A DNA stretch of 64,000 bases from Lachnospiraceae bacterium AD3010 (GTDB lineage: Bacteria > Bacillota > Clostridia > Lachnospirales > Lachnospiraceae). The notes under the pieces are model-generated. The model was not told the origin of the DNA and ran no database searches. It worked only from the letters and a program-made list of their open reading frames with translations. This document shows positions 24,526 through 34,684 of the stretch, one piece after another (within the stretch, counting starts at the first letter, position 1; each line of letters begins with the position of its first letter). The translations under genes and the position numbers were made by a program. The stretch covers positions 293,945 through 357,944 of the forward strand of contig KK211387.1 in assembly GCA_000622025.1 (NCBI GenBank). The letters run 5' to 3'.

Positions 24526-26112
24526 ATGAAGTGTTATAACTGCGGCTGTACACTGTCCACGGATGATTTCTGTACTGCCTGCGGAGCGGACGTAAAGACC
24601 TATAAGAGGATCATACGTCTTTCGAACCGATACTACAATGAGGGTCTAAAAAAGGCGAAGATACGCGATCTTACGGGAGCGGTATCTTCTCTTAGGCTGT
24701 CATTAAAATGTAACAGGAATAATGTACAGGCAAGAAACCTTCTGGGTCTTGTCCTCTTTGAGACCGGAGAGATCGTTCCGGCCCTTTCCGAGTGGATAGT
24801 TTCAAAGAATATAAGGGATAAAAAGAACATAGCCGATGATTTCCTTTCGGATATAAGGAATAATCAGGCAAAGCTTTCCGGTTATGATACGCTTATAAGA
24901 AAGTATAATCAGGCTCTGTCCTATGCGCAGCATGATGATCTGGATCTGGCGGTCATACAGCTGAAATCGGTTGTGGCGAAAAGTCCCGCTTTCCTCAGGG
25001 CAGTGGAGCTTCTATCTCTTATCTACCTGAAAAATGAGGACTGGGTTAAGGCAAGGAAGTGCGCGGAACGCGGACTGAAGACGGATGCCGGTAATACAAG
25101 GCTGAAGACCTATCTTGCCGAAGCGGAAAAGAGGATCCTGGAGAAGGAGAATGCTTCCGGCAGGAAGCCCTCCAGAAGACATAAGGACGAGGCAATAAGC
25201 TATACCAGCGGAAATGAGACCATTATCCAGCCTCTGAATGATTCCGAGAGAAGCGGGAGCCAGACTATAATCAATATCCTTATAGGCCTTTTAGCCGGAG
25301 CGGCTCTTATGTGGTTTTTGGTGCTGCCTGCCAGGATACAGGTAAAGGGTAATGATGTGAATGCACGTCTTAAGGAGGTCTCCGAGGAGCTTACGAAAAA
25401 GACCGCCGATATGGACGAGCTAAATGAAAGGATAGAGGCTCTGCAGGAAGAGAGCAAGGGCTATCAGGATGCCCTCTCCGAATACACGGGAAATGAGGGC
25501 GTGATGGAGGATTACAACAATCTCCTGACAGCAGCATTAAGCTACATTAATGACCCTGATGATGCGCTTGGGGCTGCGGAGAGCCTGGAAAAGATAAAGG
25601 AAACCCAGGGAAAGAATGTTTCCACGGAGTTTACCTCGCTGTACGACTATTTAAGCAGTAACGTATCCACTAAGGCTGCGGAGCAGTACTTAAAGAGCGG
25701 TACGGAAAAATATAATAAGGGTGATTACGAGGGTGCCATTAATGACCTTACGGAGGCCTGTGATCTCAATAAGGAAAGCGATGAAGCCCTTTATTACCTC
25801 GCACAGAGTTATTTAAAGAATGACAATAAGGATAAGGCAACGGAGTTATTTAACCAGCTTATAAGCTCCTTCCCCGATTCGGAATACAAATCCAAGGCCG
25901 AGAGCTTTATTAATCAGGGTGAGGAGGATAATGAGGAAGCGGTTATCGAGGTGGAGACTCCTGTACCGGAGCCGAATCCTATGGATCAGGCCGCCCTCCA
26001 GGCAGCTCTGGCAGCTGCACAGGCACAGCAGGATGCGGCAGCCGAGGCCAGGCAGAATGCGGAGGCCGCTCAGCAGAACGCAGATGCAGCGGCACAGAAT
26101 ATAGGCCAGTAA
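24526..26112 (+). CDS. Membrane-anchored zinc-ribbon and TPR-repeat protein
   Basis: A 528-aa protein. It opens with a CxxC..CxxC zinc ribbon (Cys 3, 6, 16, 19). TPR-like helices follow (about 25-200), then a basic linker (GRKPSRRHKDE), one transmembrane helix (~244-265, IINILIGLLAGAALMWFLVLP region), a coiled coil (~275-320) and an extracytoplasmic TPR block (~375-450: KYNKGDYEGAINDLTEACDL, ALYYLAQSYLKNDNKDKATE). The tail is rich in Ala and Gln (QDAAAEARQNAEAAQQ). This layout, a cytoplasmic ribbon and outer TPRs, suggests an envelope scaffold or sensor. I do not recognise a specific family or assign a function. It is packed between the 48-aa ORF and the GH3 gene. Confidence 0.75.
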   Translation: MKCYNCGCTLSTDDFCTACGADVKTYKRIIRLSNRYYNEGLKKAKIRDLTGAVSSLRLSLKCNRNNVQARNLLGLVLFETGEIVPALSEWIVSKNIRDKKNIADDFLSDIRNNQAKLSGYDTLIRKYNQALSYAQHDDLDLAVIQLKSVVAKSPAFLRAVELLSLIYLKNEDWVKARKCAERGLKTDAGNTRLKTYLAEAEKRILEKENASGRKPSRRHKDEAISYTSGNETIIQPLNDSERSGSQTIINILIGLLAGAALMWFLVLPARIQVKGNDVNARLKEVSEELTKKTADMDELNERIEALQEESKGYQDALSEYTGNEGVMEDYNNLLTAALSYINDPDDALGAAESLEKIKETQGKNVSTEFTSLYDYLSSNVSTKAAEQYLKSGTEKYNKGDYEGAINDLTEACDLNKESDEALYYLAQSYLKNDNKDKATELFNQLISSFPDSEYKSKAESFINQGEEDNEEAVIEVETPVPEPNPMDQAALQAALAAAQAQQDAAAEARQNAEAAQQNADAAAQNIGQ

Positions 26113-26124
26113 AGAAAGGATGAC

Positions 26125-28608
26125 ATGGACACAAAAAATGGTTTCAGTACCCCGGAGGAGCAGCCTCACGAACGTATCCACCGGGAGGTGGCAAGAAAGG
26201 CAGCCAGGGAGGGAATAGTCCTCCTGGAAAACAGGGAAAATGTACTGCCCCTTGAAAAAGATGCGGCAATAGCATTATACGGCCGCGGAGCTGTAAGGAC
26301 TATCAAGGGTGGAACCGGAAGCGGAGACGTGAATGAGAGAGAGGATATCTCTGTTTATGACGGCCTGAAAAAGGCGGGTTTCCGTATATTAAACAATAAA
26401 TGGATAGAGGATTATGAGAGGGAATACGAGAATAAGCGTATTGCCTGGCGTGATGCCCTGCTGAATGAGGTAAGGGAATCCGAAAGAGGGATGGAGGGCT
26501 TTTTTGATACCTATGCTGCCCGTCCTTTTCCGGCACCTGCAGGACCCGAGCCTGAAAAAGAGGATACCGACATAGCGGTATATGTTATAAGCAGAACTGC
26601 AGGGGAAGCTGCTGACAGGAGGAATGTAAAGGGAGATTATTACCTGACGGATGATGAGGATAAGTTCCTGGACGACCTCTGCAGACTCTATGATAAGGTC
26701 ATAGTAATCCTGAATACCGGAGGGATCCTGGATCTTTCCTTTATGGATTCGCATAAAAACATATGCGGGCTCATCTTCCTCGGTCAGGCAGGAATGGAGG
26801 GAGGAAATGCCTTCGCGGATATAATGTGCGGAAATGTTTCCCCGGGTGGACATTTGACAGATACCTGGTGCTATGACTACGAGGATTATCCGGGGGCTGC
26901 GGATTTCTCATTTATGAATGAGAATCTCACCACCGAGAAATATGAGGAGGGTATCTATACAGGGTACAGGTACTTCGATTCTCTGGGGATCCCGGTACGT
27001 TACGGCTTCGGATACGGTCTTTCCTACAGCGAATTCACCATTGAAGCCGAGGAGCCGGTATATCGGGACGGGGTTATTTCCCTTCCTGTTGTAGTCACTA
27101 ATATCGGAGATACTCCGGCAAGAGAGACCCTGCAGGTCTATGCTTCCTGTCCGCAGACCGGACTTGAGAAGGAATTCAGGAGGCTTGTGGGCTTTAAGAA
27201 AAGCGGAGTGATACCGGCAGACGGGGTTGAAAGAGTTACTGTGGATATCCCCCTTTCCCTCCTTTCATCTTATGATGAGAATGAGTCAGCATGGATTCTG
27301 GAAAACGGTTTCTATGGCTTGTGGTGCGGGTTTTCACTTGATAAATCTATTCTGGTGTCACTGCTTTCATTAGATAAAAAGATTATTTATGAGAGGTGCA
27401 GGAAGCTCTGCGCTTCCGGTGGTACCATAAGACAGTTCTCCGTTCCTTCGGAGGAGAGGGAGGAGATCTTCAATAAATGGCTGGAAAAGGGAAGATCGGA
27501 GAATCTTCCGATACTTGAAATAGATGCAGATACTGTAAAAACCCGGGAAAACAGCTATGACATTTCACCCGTTCCTGATGATGAGGTGCGTTCTCTTGTG
27601 GATCCTCTCAGTACCGATAAGCTGATTTCCCTTCTTGTCGGAGCTTTTCATAAGGAAGGAAACGCCGAGGCTGTAGGCTTTGGTTCATTTAAGGTGCCGG
27701 GCGGTGCCGGAGATACCAGCAGGGAGGCAATTTCAGACGGGATACCTTCCATGGCGACTGCAGACGGCCCTGCGGGTCTCAGGCTGGATGAGAGATATAC
27801 CCTTTTTGACGGAAAGATAAGGTCAAAGAGCTTTTTAAGGACTGTTGAGCATGGCTTCTTTGATACGGAATCTCCTGAGGAAAACGGAGAAAGCTATTAT
27901 CAGTACTGTACGGCATTTCCCGTGGGAACCCTTCTCGCCTCCACCTGGGATGAGGAGCTTCTGTCCGAGGTGGGCAAGGCTGTCGGTGAGGAGATGGATA
28001 TTTACGGTGTGGATCTCTGGCTTGCTCCGGGTATGAACATACACAGAAACCCGCTATGCGGCCGGAACTTTGAGTATTATTCCGAGGATCCCTTAGTAAG
28101 CGGTAAAATGGCAGCTGCCATTATAAAGGGAGTTCAGTCCGTTAAGGGCTGCGGGACCACAATAAAGCATTTTGCCTGCAACAACGCGGAGGACAACAGG
28201 TTTTTCTCAAATTCGGTGCTTTCAGAAAGGGCATTGAGAGAGATTTACCTTAAGGGCTTTGAGATCGCGGTTAAGGAAGCCGCTCCTCTTGCACTTATGA
28301 GCAGCTACAATAAGGTGAATGGTATCCATTCCGCAAATAACAGGGAGCTTATCACAAATATCTTAAGGGACGAATGGGGTTTTAAGGGAATGGTCATGTC
28401 CGACTGGACATGCACCTGGCATGGTGACGGCTGCAGTGCTTCAGGCTGTGTAAGAGCCGGAAACGATCTTATTATGCCCGGGAGGACAGAGGATCTGGAA
28501 GATATAAAGAATGCTTTTGATGAAGGACTTATAAGCCTTGACGACATCAAAGCCAATGCATACCGTATTGTCCGTACTATTTTGAATACTACAGGGCAGG
28601 ACAGCTGA
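26125..28608 (+). CDS. Glycoside hydrolase family 3 beta-glucosidase with inverted domain order
   Basis: An 827-aa GH3 enzyme. The order is reversed from most GH3 proteins: the (alpha/beta)6 domain comes first (REGIVLLENRENVLPL, near residue 30; FLGQAGMEGGNAFADIM), then FGYGLSYSEF and a fibronectin-III-like domain (~305-405), and the TIM barrel last (~490-820: MATADGPAGLRLD, WLAPGMNIHRNPLCGRNFEYYSEDP split by short gaps, IKHFACNNAEDNR). The nucleophile is the Asp in FKGMVMSDW. The same inversion is known from Butyrivibrio and Ruminococcus BglA. There is no signal peptide, so it acts on imported oligosaccharides, probably beta-glucosides. It sits 12 bp after the TPR gene. Confidence 0.92.
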   Translation: MDTKNGFSTPEEQPHERIHREVARKAAREGIVLLENRENVLPLEKDAAIALYGRGAVRTIKGGTGSGDVNEREDISVYDGLKKAGFRILNNKWIEDYEREYENKRIAWRDALLNEVRESERGMEGFFDTYAARPFPAPAGPEPEKEDTDIAVYVISRTAGEAADRRNVKGDYYLTDDEDKFLDDLCRLYDKVIVILNTGGILDLSFMDSHKNICGLIFLGQAGMEGGNAFADIMCGNVSPGGHLTDTWCYDYEDYPGAADFSFMNENLTTEKYEEGIYTGYRYFDSLGIPVRYGFGYGLSYSEFTIEAEEPVYRDGVISLPVVVTNIGDTPARETLQVYASCPQTGLEKEFRRLVGFKKSGVIPADGVERVTVDIPLSLLSSYDENESAWILENGFYGLWCGFSLDKSILVSLLSLDKKIIYERCRKLCASGGTIRQFSVPSEEREEIFNKWLEKGRSENLPILEIDADTVKTRENSYDISPVPDDEVRSLVDPLSTDKLISLLVGAFHKEGNAEAVGFGSFKVPGGAGDTSREAISDGIPSMATADGPAGLRLDERYTLFDGKIRSKSFLRTVEHGFFDTESPEENGESYYQYCTAFPVGTLLASTWDEELLSEVGKAVGEEMDIYGVDLWLAPGMNIHRNPLCGRNFEYYSEDPLVSGKMAAAIIKGVQSVKGCGTTIKHFACNNAEDNRFFSNSVLSERALREIYLKGFEIAVKEAAPLALMSSYNKVNGIHSANNRELITNILRDEWGFKGMVMSDWTCTWHGDGCSASGCVRAGNDLIMPGRTEDLEDIKNAFDEGLISLDDIKANAYRIVRTILNTTGQDS

Positions 28609-28609
28609 A

Positions 28610-28939
28610 ATGGGTGAAGAGAAAAGGCGCGCTCAGAGAGAGCCGACCAATTATACAGCTTTATACTGCTCCGGAAACGGTGTGAGATCTGTAAAGATAA
28701 AGGATCTCAGCAAGTCCGGAGCTGCTATTGTGTTTAAGAACGAGATCGAAGCCAGAGAGGGGGACGGCATTATCCTCTATTTTTACGGTAATGAGACCGG
28801 AACCCTTATCTCACATCTTATGTGCAGAGTAGTCCGTCTCTTTTCGGATGAGGGGCATTTTGCCATGGGAGTCACCTTTGACCATGACCGGGGTATAAGT
28901 AAGATAATGGAGTACCTCGAGTCTCATACAGGACAGTAA
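28610..28939 (+). CDS. PilZ domain c-di-GMP-binding protein
   Basis: A 109-aa single-domain PilZ protein. The c-di-GMP-binding residues are present: EKRRAQREP (RxxxR type) near the start and KIKDLSKSGAAI (DxSxxG type) around residue 33-44. The C-terminal part (FAMGVTFDHD) fits the PilZ barrel. It begins one base after the GH3 stop, so it is co-transcribed. It could relay signals from the GGDEF enzyme at 14970; the target is unknown. Confidence 0.85.
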   Translation: MGEEKRRAQREPTNYTALYCSGNGVRSVKIKDLSKSGAAIVFKNEIEAREGDGIILYFYGNETGTLISHLMCRVVRLFSDEGHFAMGVTFDHDRGISKIMEYLESHTGQ

Positions 28940-29038
28940 TTTCCCTTCTTCTTTTTATTTTAGAGAGTAAAATAGAGAAAAACAGAGAATTCAGGAGAAA
29001 CAAAGAGAAAATACTATGATTCTCGCAGATTTGCCCGC

Positions 29039-29067
29039 TTGCAACATAAGTGGTAAAAAAGTATTAT
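29039..29067 (+). promoter_or_regulatory. Sigma-A promoter of groESL
   Basis: TTGCAA (29039-29044), 17-bp spacer, TATTAT (29062-29067). The transcription start would fall just before or at the CIRCE operator. Confidence 0.75.
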
Positions 29068-29079
29068 GTCTCTTGGTGA

Positions 29080-29106
29080 TTAGCACTCGGACAAAGTGAG
29101 TGCTAG
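29080..29106 (+). promoter_or_regulatory. CIRCE operator (HrcA-binding site)
   Basis: TTAGCACTC, 9-bp spacer, GAGTGCTAG: one mismatch to the consensus inverted repeat. It is placed for HrcA repression of groESL and release on heat shock. Confidence 0.95.
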
Positions 29107-29197
29107 TAAACCACAAAAACTACCATTCAATAGGAACGGAGGCATCCGTCCAATATAGAGTTATTAGTCTGAAACAATAAACGGAAAGGAGCATATA

Positions 29198-29488
29198 ATG
29201 AAATTAAAACCGTTAGCAGACAGAGTTGTATTAAAGCCCATTGAAGCAGAGGAGACAACCGCATCAGGTATCGTTCTTCCCGGACATGAAAAGGAGAAGC
29301 CCCAGCAGGCGGAGATCCTTGAGGTAGGCCCCGGTGGAGTGGTTGACGGCAAGGAGATAAAGATGCAGGTGAAGAAGGGTCAGAAGGTCATCTATTCCAA
29401 GTACAGCGGAACAGAGATAGAGCTGGATGACAAGTCAAAGGTTATCATTGTTAAGCAGAGTGATATTCTGGCAGTAATTGAAAAATAA
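29198..29488 (+). CDS. groES: Co-chaperonin GroES
   Basis: A 96-aa Cpn10. It starts MKLKPLADRVVLKPIE with AAAGGAG 7 bases upstream. The mobile loop (TTASGIVLPG) that binds GroEL and the IVKQSDILAVIEK end are conserved. It caps the GroEL barrel in ATP-driven folding. It is the first gene behind a CIRCE operator, 13 bp ahead of groEL, so both are heat-inducible through HrcA. Confidence 0.98.
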   Translation: MKLKPLADRVVLKPIEAEETTASGIVLPGHEKEKPQQAEILEVGPGGVVDGKEIKMQVKKGQKVIYSKYSGTEIELDDKSKVIIVKQSDILAVIEK

Positions 29489-29498
29489 AAGGAGATAA

Positions 29499-31121
<1,623 letters not shown>

Positions 31122-31137
31122 AACAGCAGACCAAGGT

Positions 31138-31175
31138 AAAACGGCTTCCCGCGCTAGCGAGGGAAGCCGTTTTTC
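31138..31175 (+). terminator. Intrinsic terminator after groEL
   Basis: A 10-bp perfect stem ACGGCTTCCC / GGGAAGCCGT with A-rich left flank and TTTTT on the right, 17 bases past the groEL stop. Confidence 0.9.
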
Positions 31176-31177
31176 TT

Positions 31178-31439
31178 TGGGATGCGCCCCAGTATGAGCA
31201 TGAAGGGCGAAAGCCCGGAATGCGAATACTGGGGAGGATCGCGAGAGTGCGAAGCGCGGAGCGATCCGTAGTTTTAGTACAGAGTGGCAAAACAAGTAGG
31301 ATCGCGGGGCGCAAAACGTCCGGGGGACGTTTGTTCTGCGCGGACCGGAGCGAAGCGGAGACCGCGAAGCGCGGAGCGATCCGTAGTTTTAGTACATCTG
31401 CAAAGACTGTTTGGGATGCGCCCCGGTACGAGCATGAAG
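31178..31439. repeat. GC-rich direct-repeat region after groEL
   Basis: A 33-bp sequence (starting GCGAAGCGCGGAGCGATCCG) occurs identically at 31249-31281 and 31364-31396. A 28-bp sequence (TGGGATGCGCCCC...AGCATGAAG) opens and closes the region at 31178-31205 and 31412-31439 with two mismatches. Short GCGAAGCGCGGAG-like words fill the interior. I see no convincing gene here, and the composition is more GC-rich than the flanks. Confidence 0.75.
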
Positions 31440-31559
31440 CAATTTGCGAAGCAAAGTAAGCGGAATGCGAGTATTAAACATCCGATATATCAGATTGTAA
31501 GATAAACCTGCTTTTTATATAATTAAGCCGATGAAACCAAAGGAGCGTACAGAAGATGG

Positions 31560-31918
31560 ATTCGGAAACTAACAGGGAAATACGGCCGGACGGGGGAAGC
31601 CATTCAGGAAACCATCCGGATCTGTAAGGACAGGGATATTCTGAAAGAATATCTGGAAAGTCGGGAAAAGGAGGTCGTTGATATCGAAAAATTCGGTCTT
31701 TCCTCCGAAGGGCTATGCAAAGCCCTATGTTGCCGATAAACGCACACTGCTTAATTCATCCCTATAATGATCTGGGGCTTCTGGCCAGAGGGAAGCTCAT
31801 TGTGCTGGCTGAGGCTCAGTCCACCTGGAGCGTGAATATCATCTTCCGTCTGGCGGATTACTATTACGATTCTGCGATGAGCTATCTGGTGATGAGAATA
31901 TGTAAAGATGGCGTCTGA
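31560..31918 (+). pseudogene. Rearranged remnants of PD-(D/E)XK transposase-like genes
   Basis: The first fragment (31560-31686) reads RKLTGKYGRTGEAIQETIRI, then CKDRDILKEYLESREKEVVD, which matches the C-terminal part of Rpn/PDDEXK-type proteins of Lachnospiraceae. The second (31698-31918) reads YNDLGLLARGKLIVLAEAQS, then TWSVNIIFRLADYY, the N-terminal catalytic part (with E-x-Q), and it needs a frame change near 31756. C-terminal before N-terminal order shows two copies, or one copy rearranged. Not functional. Confidence 0.75.
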
Positions 31919-32087
31919 AAGAACGGAGAAGATTAAGGAAGATATCAGCGTCCTGCGGTTTGCGGAGATGCCGGATACGAAAATCAAAGATCTGATTATC
32001 CGTCGCTACGACCTTACGCCGACGTATGCCCAGAACTTCCTGGATGATGATTCTGATCCGGAGGATTCCAGATCGTGGGCGCTGTGA
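31908..32087 (+). CDS. 59-aa ORF, possible C-terminal remnant of a nuclease/transposase-like protein
   Basis: An ATG-started ORF overlapping the end of the remnant above. It encodes a helical sequence, TEKIKEDISVLRFAEMPDTK, then IKDLIIRRYDLTPTYAQNFL, ending in an acidic stretch. It looks like a small helical C-terminal module, most likely another piece of the decayed Rpn-type gene, but it has no stop or frameshift of its own. Expression is doubtful: no clear ribosome-binding site. From 32088 to 32360 I see no gene, only a small hairpin (CCGAATC/GATTCGG at 32144-32160). Confidence 0.4.
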   Translation: MASERTEKIKEDISVLRFAEMPDTKIKDLIIRRYDLTPTYAQNFLDDDSDPEDSRSWAL

Positions 32088-32360
32088 CCGATGAAGCACA
32101 GCTAAAAAATTCATCAGAAGAATCACCCGAGGGGTGCTGTTACCCGAATCAAAGATTCGGACAGCGCTCCAGGCTTTAGCCGGGCTGTCAACTATAGCAA
32201 ATCGTGTGTCGGCTTCGTCTCGCACTTTTGGGCAGTTCCCCCTGTCTTTCCCAAAGCGGGAATCCAGGGAAGCTGCCTTTTTTATGGCTGGCGCGGCGAA
32301 AGGAATGTTATACTATAATACAACCAGATTATACTCGGTTTTGAGAAAAGAGGCATACGT

Positions 32361-32927
32361 ATGAACGACCTTCCTGACGCAGAAGAGGTATACCTGCGAT
32401 ATATAACCGAATATGACGACAGGGATCTGGAGGCTCTGCTTTCTGCCTACAGGGATGGCCTTTATCTCTTTCTCTTAAGCTATGTAAGGAATGAGGAAGA
32501 TGCCGAAGAGCTTTTGATGGATACCTTCGCGAAGCTTGCGGTCGATAAGCCTGACTTTGAGAACAGACGCAACGGAAGCTTCAAGAGCTGGCTGTATGCG
32601 ATTGCAAGAAACAATGCCCTGATGCATATCCGAAAGCATAAGATGGAAGCTGTACCTCTTGAAGAAGAGACGGCAGCAGATGCGAACACTCCGGAATCCG
32701 TGCTGCTTAAGGATGAACAAAATAAAATGCTCTATAAAGCATTATCAGGCCTCAAGGCAGATTACCGCAGGGTGCTGATGCTTTTATATATCGAGGGGCT
32801 TACACATGAAGAGATCGCACAGGCCATGGGATTAAGGCTCAGACAGATCTATAACCTCATAGACCGGGGCAAGAAGGCACTGAAAAAGACTCTGGAAGGG
32901 ATGGGGATAGACGATGCGCAATATTAA
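32361..32927 (+). CDS. ECF-type RNA polymerase sigma factor
   Basis: A 188-aa sigma-70 family factor of ECF architecture. Region 2 spans ~22-85 (LSAYRDGLYLFLLSYVRNEE, AEELLMDTFAKL, SFKSWLYAIARNNALMHIRK) and region 4 ~125-180 (LYKALSGLKADYRRVLMLLY, GLTHEEIAQAMGLRLRQIYN). The start has GAGG 7 bases upstream. The next gene begins 14 bp inside its 3' end, so downstream membrane proteins are translationally coupled. ECF factors are usually held by a cognate membrane anti-sigma; here the candidate is the 107-aa neighbour. Confidence 0.9.
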   Translation: MNDLPDAEEVYLRYITEYDDRDLEALLSAYRDGLYLFLLSYVRNEEDAEELLMDTFAKLAVDKPDFENRRNGSFKSWLYAIARNNALMHIRKHKMEAVPLEEETAADANTPESVLLKDEQNKMLYKALSGLKADYRRVLMLLYIEGLTHEEIAQAMGLRLRQIYNLIDRGKKALKKTLEGMGIDDAQY

Positions 32928-33237
32928 GGAACAGATCAGTGAAGTAAACAGGCGCAGGGAAATCTATGCGGATATAAAAAGACTGCGAAAAAAGATCATC
33001 GGTGAGATCGCAGGCAGTCTGATCTGCATTATGTTCGTAGTGATCGTTGCCTGTAACATACCGGCACTTGACCGGATGGCGGGCCAGACTCCCGGAAAGC
33101 AGTATGGGAGCATGATACTTGCGGTTCCGACAGTGGGATATGTGCTGATCGCTATCCTGTTCTTTGCCCTTGGGATAGTAGTTACGCTTCTTTGTCAGCA
33201 TTATAAAAAGTATAAGGAAAAGGAACAGGACATATGA
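32914..33237 (+). CDS. Two-helix membrane protein, putative anti-sigma factor
   Basis: A 107-aa protein: a charged cytoplasmic N-terminus (IKEQISEVNRRREIYADIKR), a transmembrane helix (~30-50, GSLICIMFVVIVACNIPAL), a short outer loop and a second helix (~72-95, GYVLIAILFFALGIVVTLLC), ending in Lys-rich cytoplasmic sequence. It has no recognisable zinc-anti-sigma motif. Overlap with the sigma gene makes it the likely anti-sigma or regulator (inference). The 34818-35156 gene encodes a related protein with matching N-terminus and second helix, so the family is duplicated here. Confidence 0.65.
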   Translation: MRNIKEQISEVNRRREIYADIKRLRKKIIGEIAGSLICIMFVVIVACNIPALDRMAGQTPGKQYGSMILAVPTVGYVLIAILFFALGIVVTLLCQHYKKYKEKEQDI

Positions 33238-34022
33238 CGGTAATACAGATTTCCCAGATATCCGTATCCATACAGATCGCGGTATTGGCTGTACTGCTGG
33301 GATTGACAGTAAGGCTTGTCGGCGAAAGCGCAAGAAACCTCACGGCAGTGTTTTTATCCTTTAGCTTCGGCTTATGGCTTCTTACCGACCTGTACTGGCT
33401 CATATATGACCTGATGAGACCGGAGTCAAGGATGCCCTTTGCCGCCAATGAAATAGGAGAAACGGCGATGTTTTTGGTGATTGCCGCTATGGTCAATTCG
33501 GCCATCCGGCGCCCTACCCGCCTTCCGATGGGCTTCCTTACCGGAACCTGTCTGTTTGCGGTTTCAAATGCCGTACTGTGGATATTGTGGTCGGGAGAGA
33601 TCGTAGAGGATATCATCGTGGGTGTAGTGTTTGCGTGGCTGTGCTGCAGCATAGTCCGATCTCTTAGATCCGAGCAGGCTCTTACAGGAACGAAATGGAT
33701 CGTGCTAGGTGTACTGTGTACCGCGCTTATCGTCTGTCAGTCCCTTACCTTCATAGTATCAGAGGACATTAAGAATATACCGGATCTGTTCGCATATATC
33801 ATTTTGATAGCAGGTGCTGTCTTCTTCGCGTGTTTATTCATCCGCTCATATAAGGAAAAGCTTGCGCATGTACAGATGTTCCTTTCCTTTGCCCTTGTCA
33901 TATGGATCACGACTTCTAAATACATGAGCGGAGGGAACTGGTATAACCTGTTCCTGAATCTGGAGACGATGGGCTTCCCGCTATGGTATATAACAGTACG
34001 GAAGGTGGTGAAGGCAGAATGA
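33234..34022 (+). CDS. Multi-spanning membrane protein of sigma-factor operon
   Basis: A 262-aa integral membrane protein with about eight hydrophobic segments (for example IAVLAVLLGLTVRLV, LFAYIILIAGAVFFACLF, MFLSFALVIWITTS) and few charged residues between them. I recognise no catalytic motif. It overlaps both neighbours by 4 bp (ATGA), so it is made in fixed proportion with the putative anti-sigma and the PrsW-like protease. A 7TM-type sensor or accessory of the protease is a reasonable guess, not shown by sequence. Confidence 0.65.
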   Translation: MTVIQISQISVSIQIAVLAVLLGLTVRLVGESARNLTAVFLSFSFGLWLLTDLYWLIYDLMRPESRMPFAANEIGETAMFLVIAAMVNSAIRRPTRLPMGFLTGTCLFAVSNAVLWILWSGEIVEDIIVGVVFAWLCCSIVRSLRSEQALTGTKWIVLGVLCTALIVCQSLTFIVSEDIKNIPDLFAYIILIAGAVFFACLFIRSYKEKLAHVQMFLSFALVIWITTSKYMSGGNWYNLFLNLETMGFPLWYITVRKVVKAE

Positions 34023-34645
34023 TCTTCTCGGAAAACATTCTGATATGTATGGCACTGCCTTTATTGCTGACGGTTTTTCTGGTACGGGATAACGCGCGCA
34101 GGCTTGTTATATCTTTCCTGATTGGTATGGCGGCATGTCTCCTGGGAGCATACGTCAGCGGCTTCATAGATGTTGCCACAGGCTATGGAACTGAGGATAC
34201 CGCGATTTTCATATCGCCTGTAGTGGAGGAAGCGATGAAATTCCTGCCGCTCTTATTCTACTTCCTTATGTTCGGACCTGATAATGACAGGCTGTTTACT
34301 GCTGCTGTCGGTGTGGGGGCAGGTTTTGCATCCTTTGAGAACGTCTGCTCCATGATCACCTCCGGCACGGAGAGCCTGGGATTCCTGCTAATACGTGGTC
34401 TTGCGGTAGGCGTGATGCACATAGTGAGCATCGCCGCGCTTGCCCTGGGGCTTGTGCTGGCAAGGCATTATAAGGTTCCCGGCGTTTCGGCCATACTTGG
34501 AGCGCTTTCCGTAAGTATGCTCTTTCACGGCATCTATAACCTTCTGGCATCGGGGAACGGCATAAGCTCCGCGATAGGCTTCTGCCTGCCCATTGTTACC
34601 GCGATCCTTGTGTTTCTGGCATACAGGAAACTTCAGGCAAAATGA
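34019..34645 (+). CDS. PrsW-family intramembrane metalloprotease
   Basis: A 208-aa membrane protein; the start at 34019 overlaps the preceding stop (ATGA), and upstream frame residues lack a ribosome-binding site. PrsW motifs are in order: SPVVEEAMKFLPLL (EExxK, Glu 70-71, Lys 74), GFASFEN (Glu 107), AVGVMHIV (His 134) and MLFHGIYNLL (His 170, Asn 174). In Bacillus, PrsW cuts the anti-sigma RsiW to release SigW; in C. difficile PrsW controls CsfT/CsfU. Its place at the end of a sigma/anti-sigma-like operon strongly suggests a similar job here. Confidence 0.85.
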   Translation: MIFSENILICMALPLLLTVFLVRDNARRLVISFLIGMAACLLGAYVSGFIDVATGYGTEDTAIFISPVVEEAMKFLPLLFYFLMFGPDNDRLFTAAVGVGAGFASFENVCSMITSGTESLGFLLIRGLAVGVMHIVSIAALALGLVLARHYKVPGVSAILGALSVSMLFHGIYNLLASGNGISSAIGFCLPIVTAILVFLAYRKLQAK

Positions 34646-34684
34646 CATGTAAAATTTGTAAAGCATGATAAATACAGCAGCTTG

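Noticed and set aside
31220-31505. Small ORFs in the GC-rich repeat region
   Set aside because: They translate the direct repeats into Arg/Ala-rich sequence; no family or start signal supports them.
32281-32360. Autoregulated ECF promoter before the sigma gene
   Set aside because: A TATAAT-like box is present at 32314, but no convincing -35 of either the sigma-A or ECF type could be placed.
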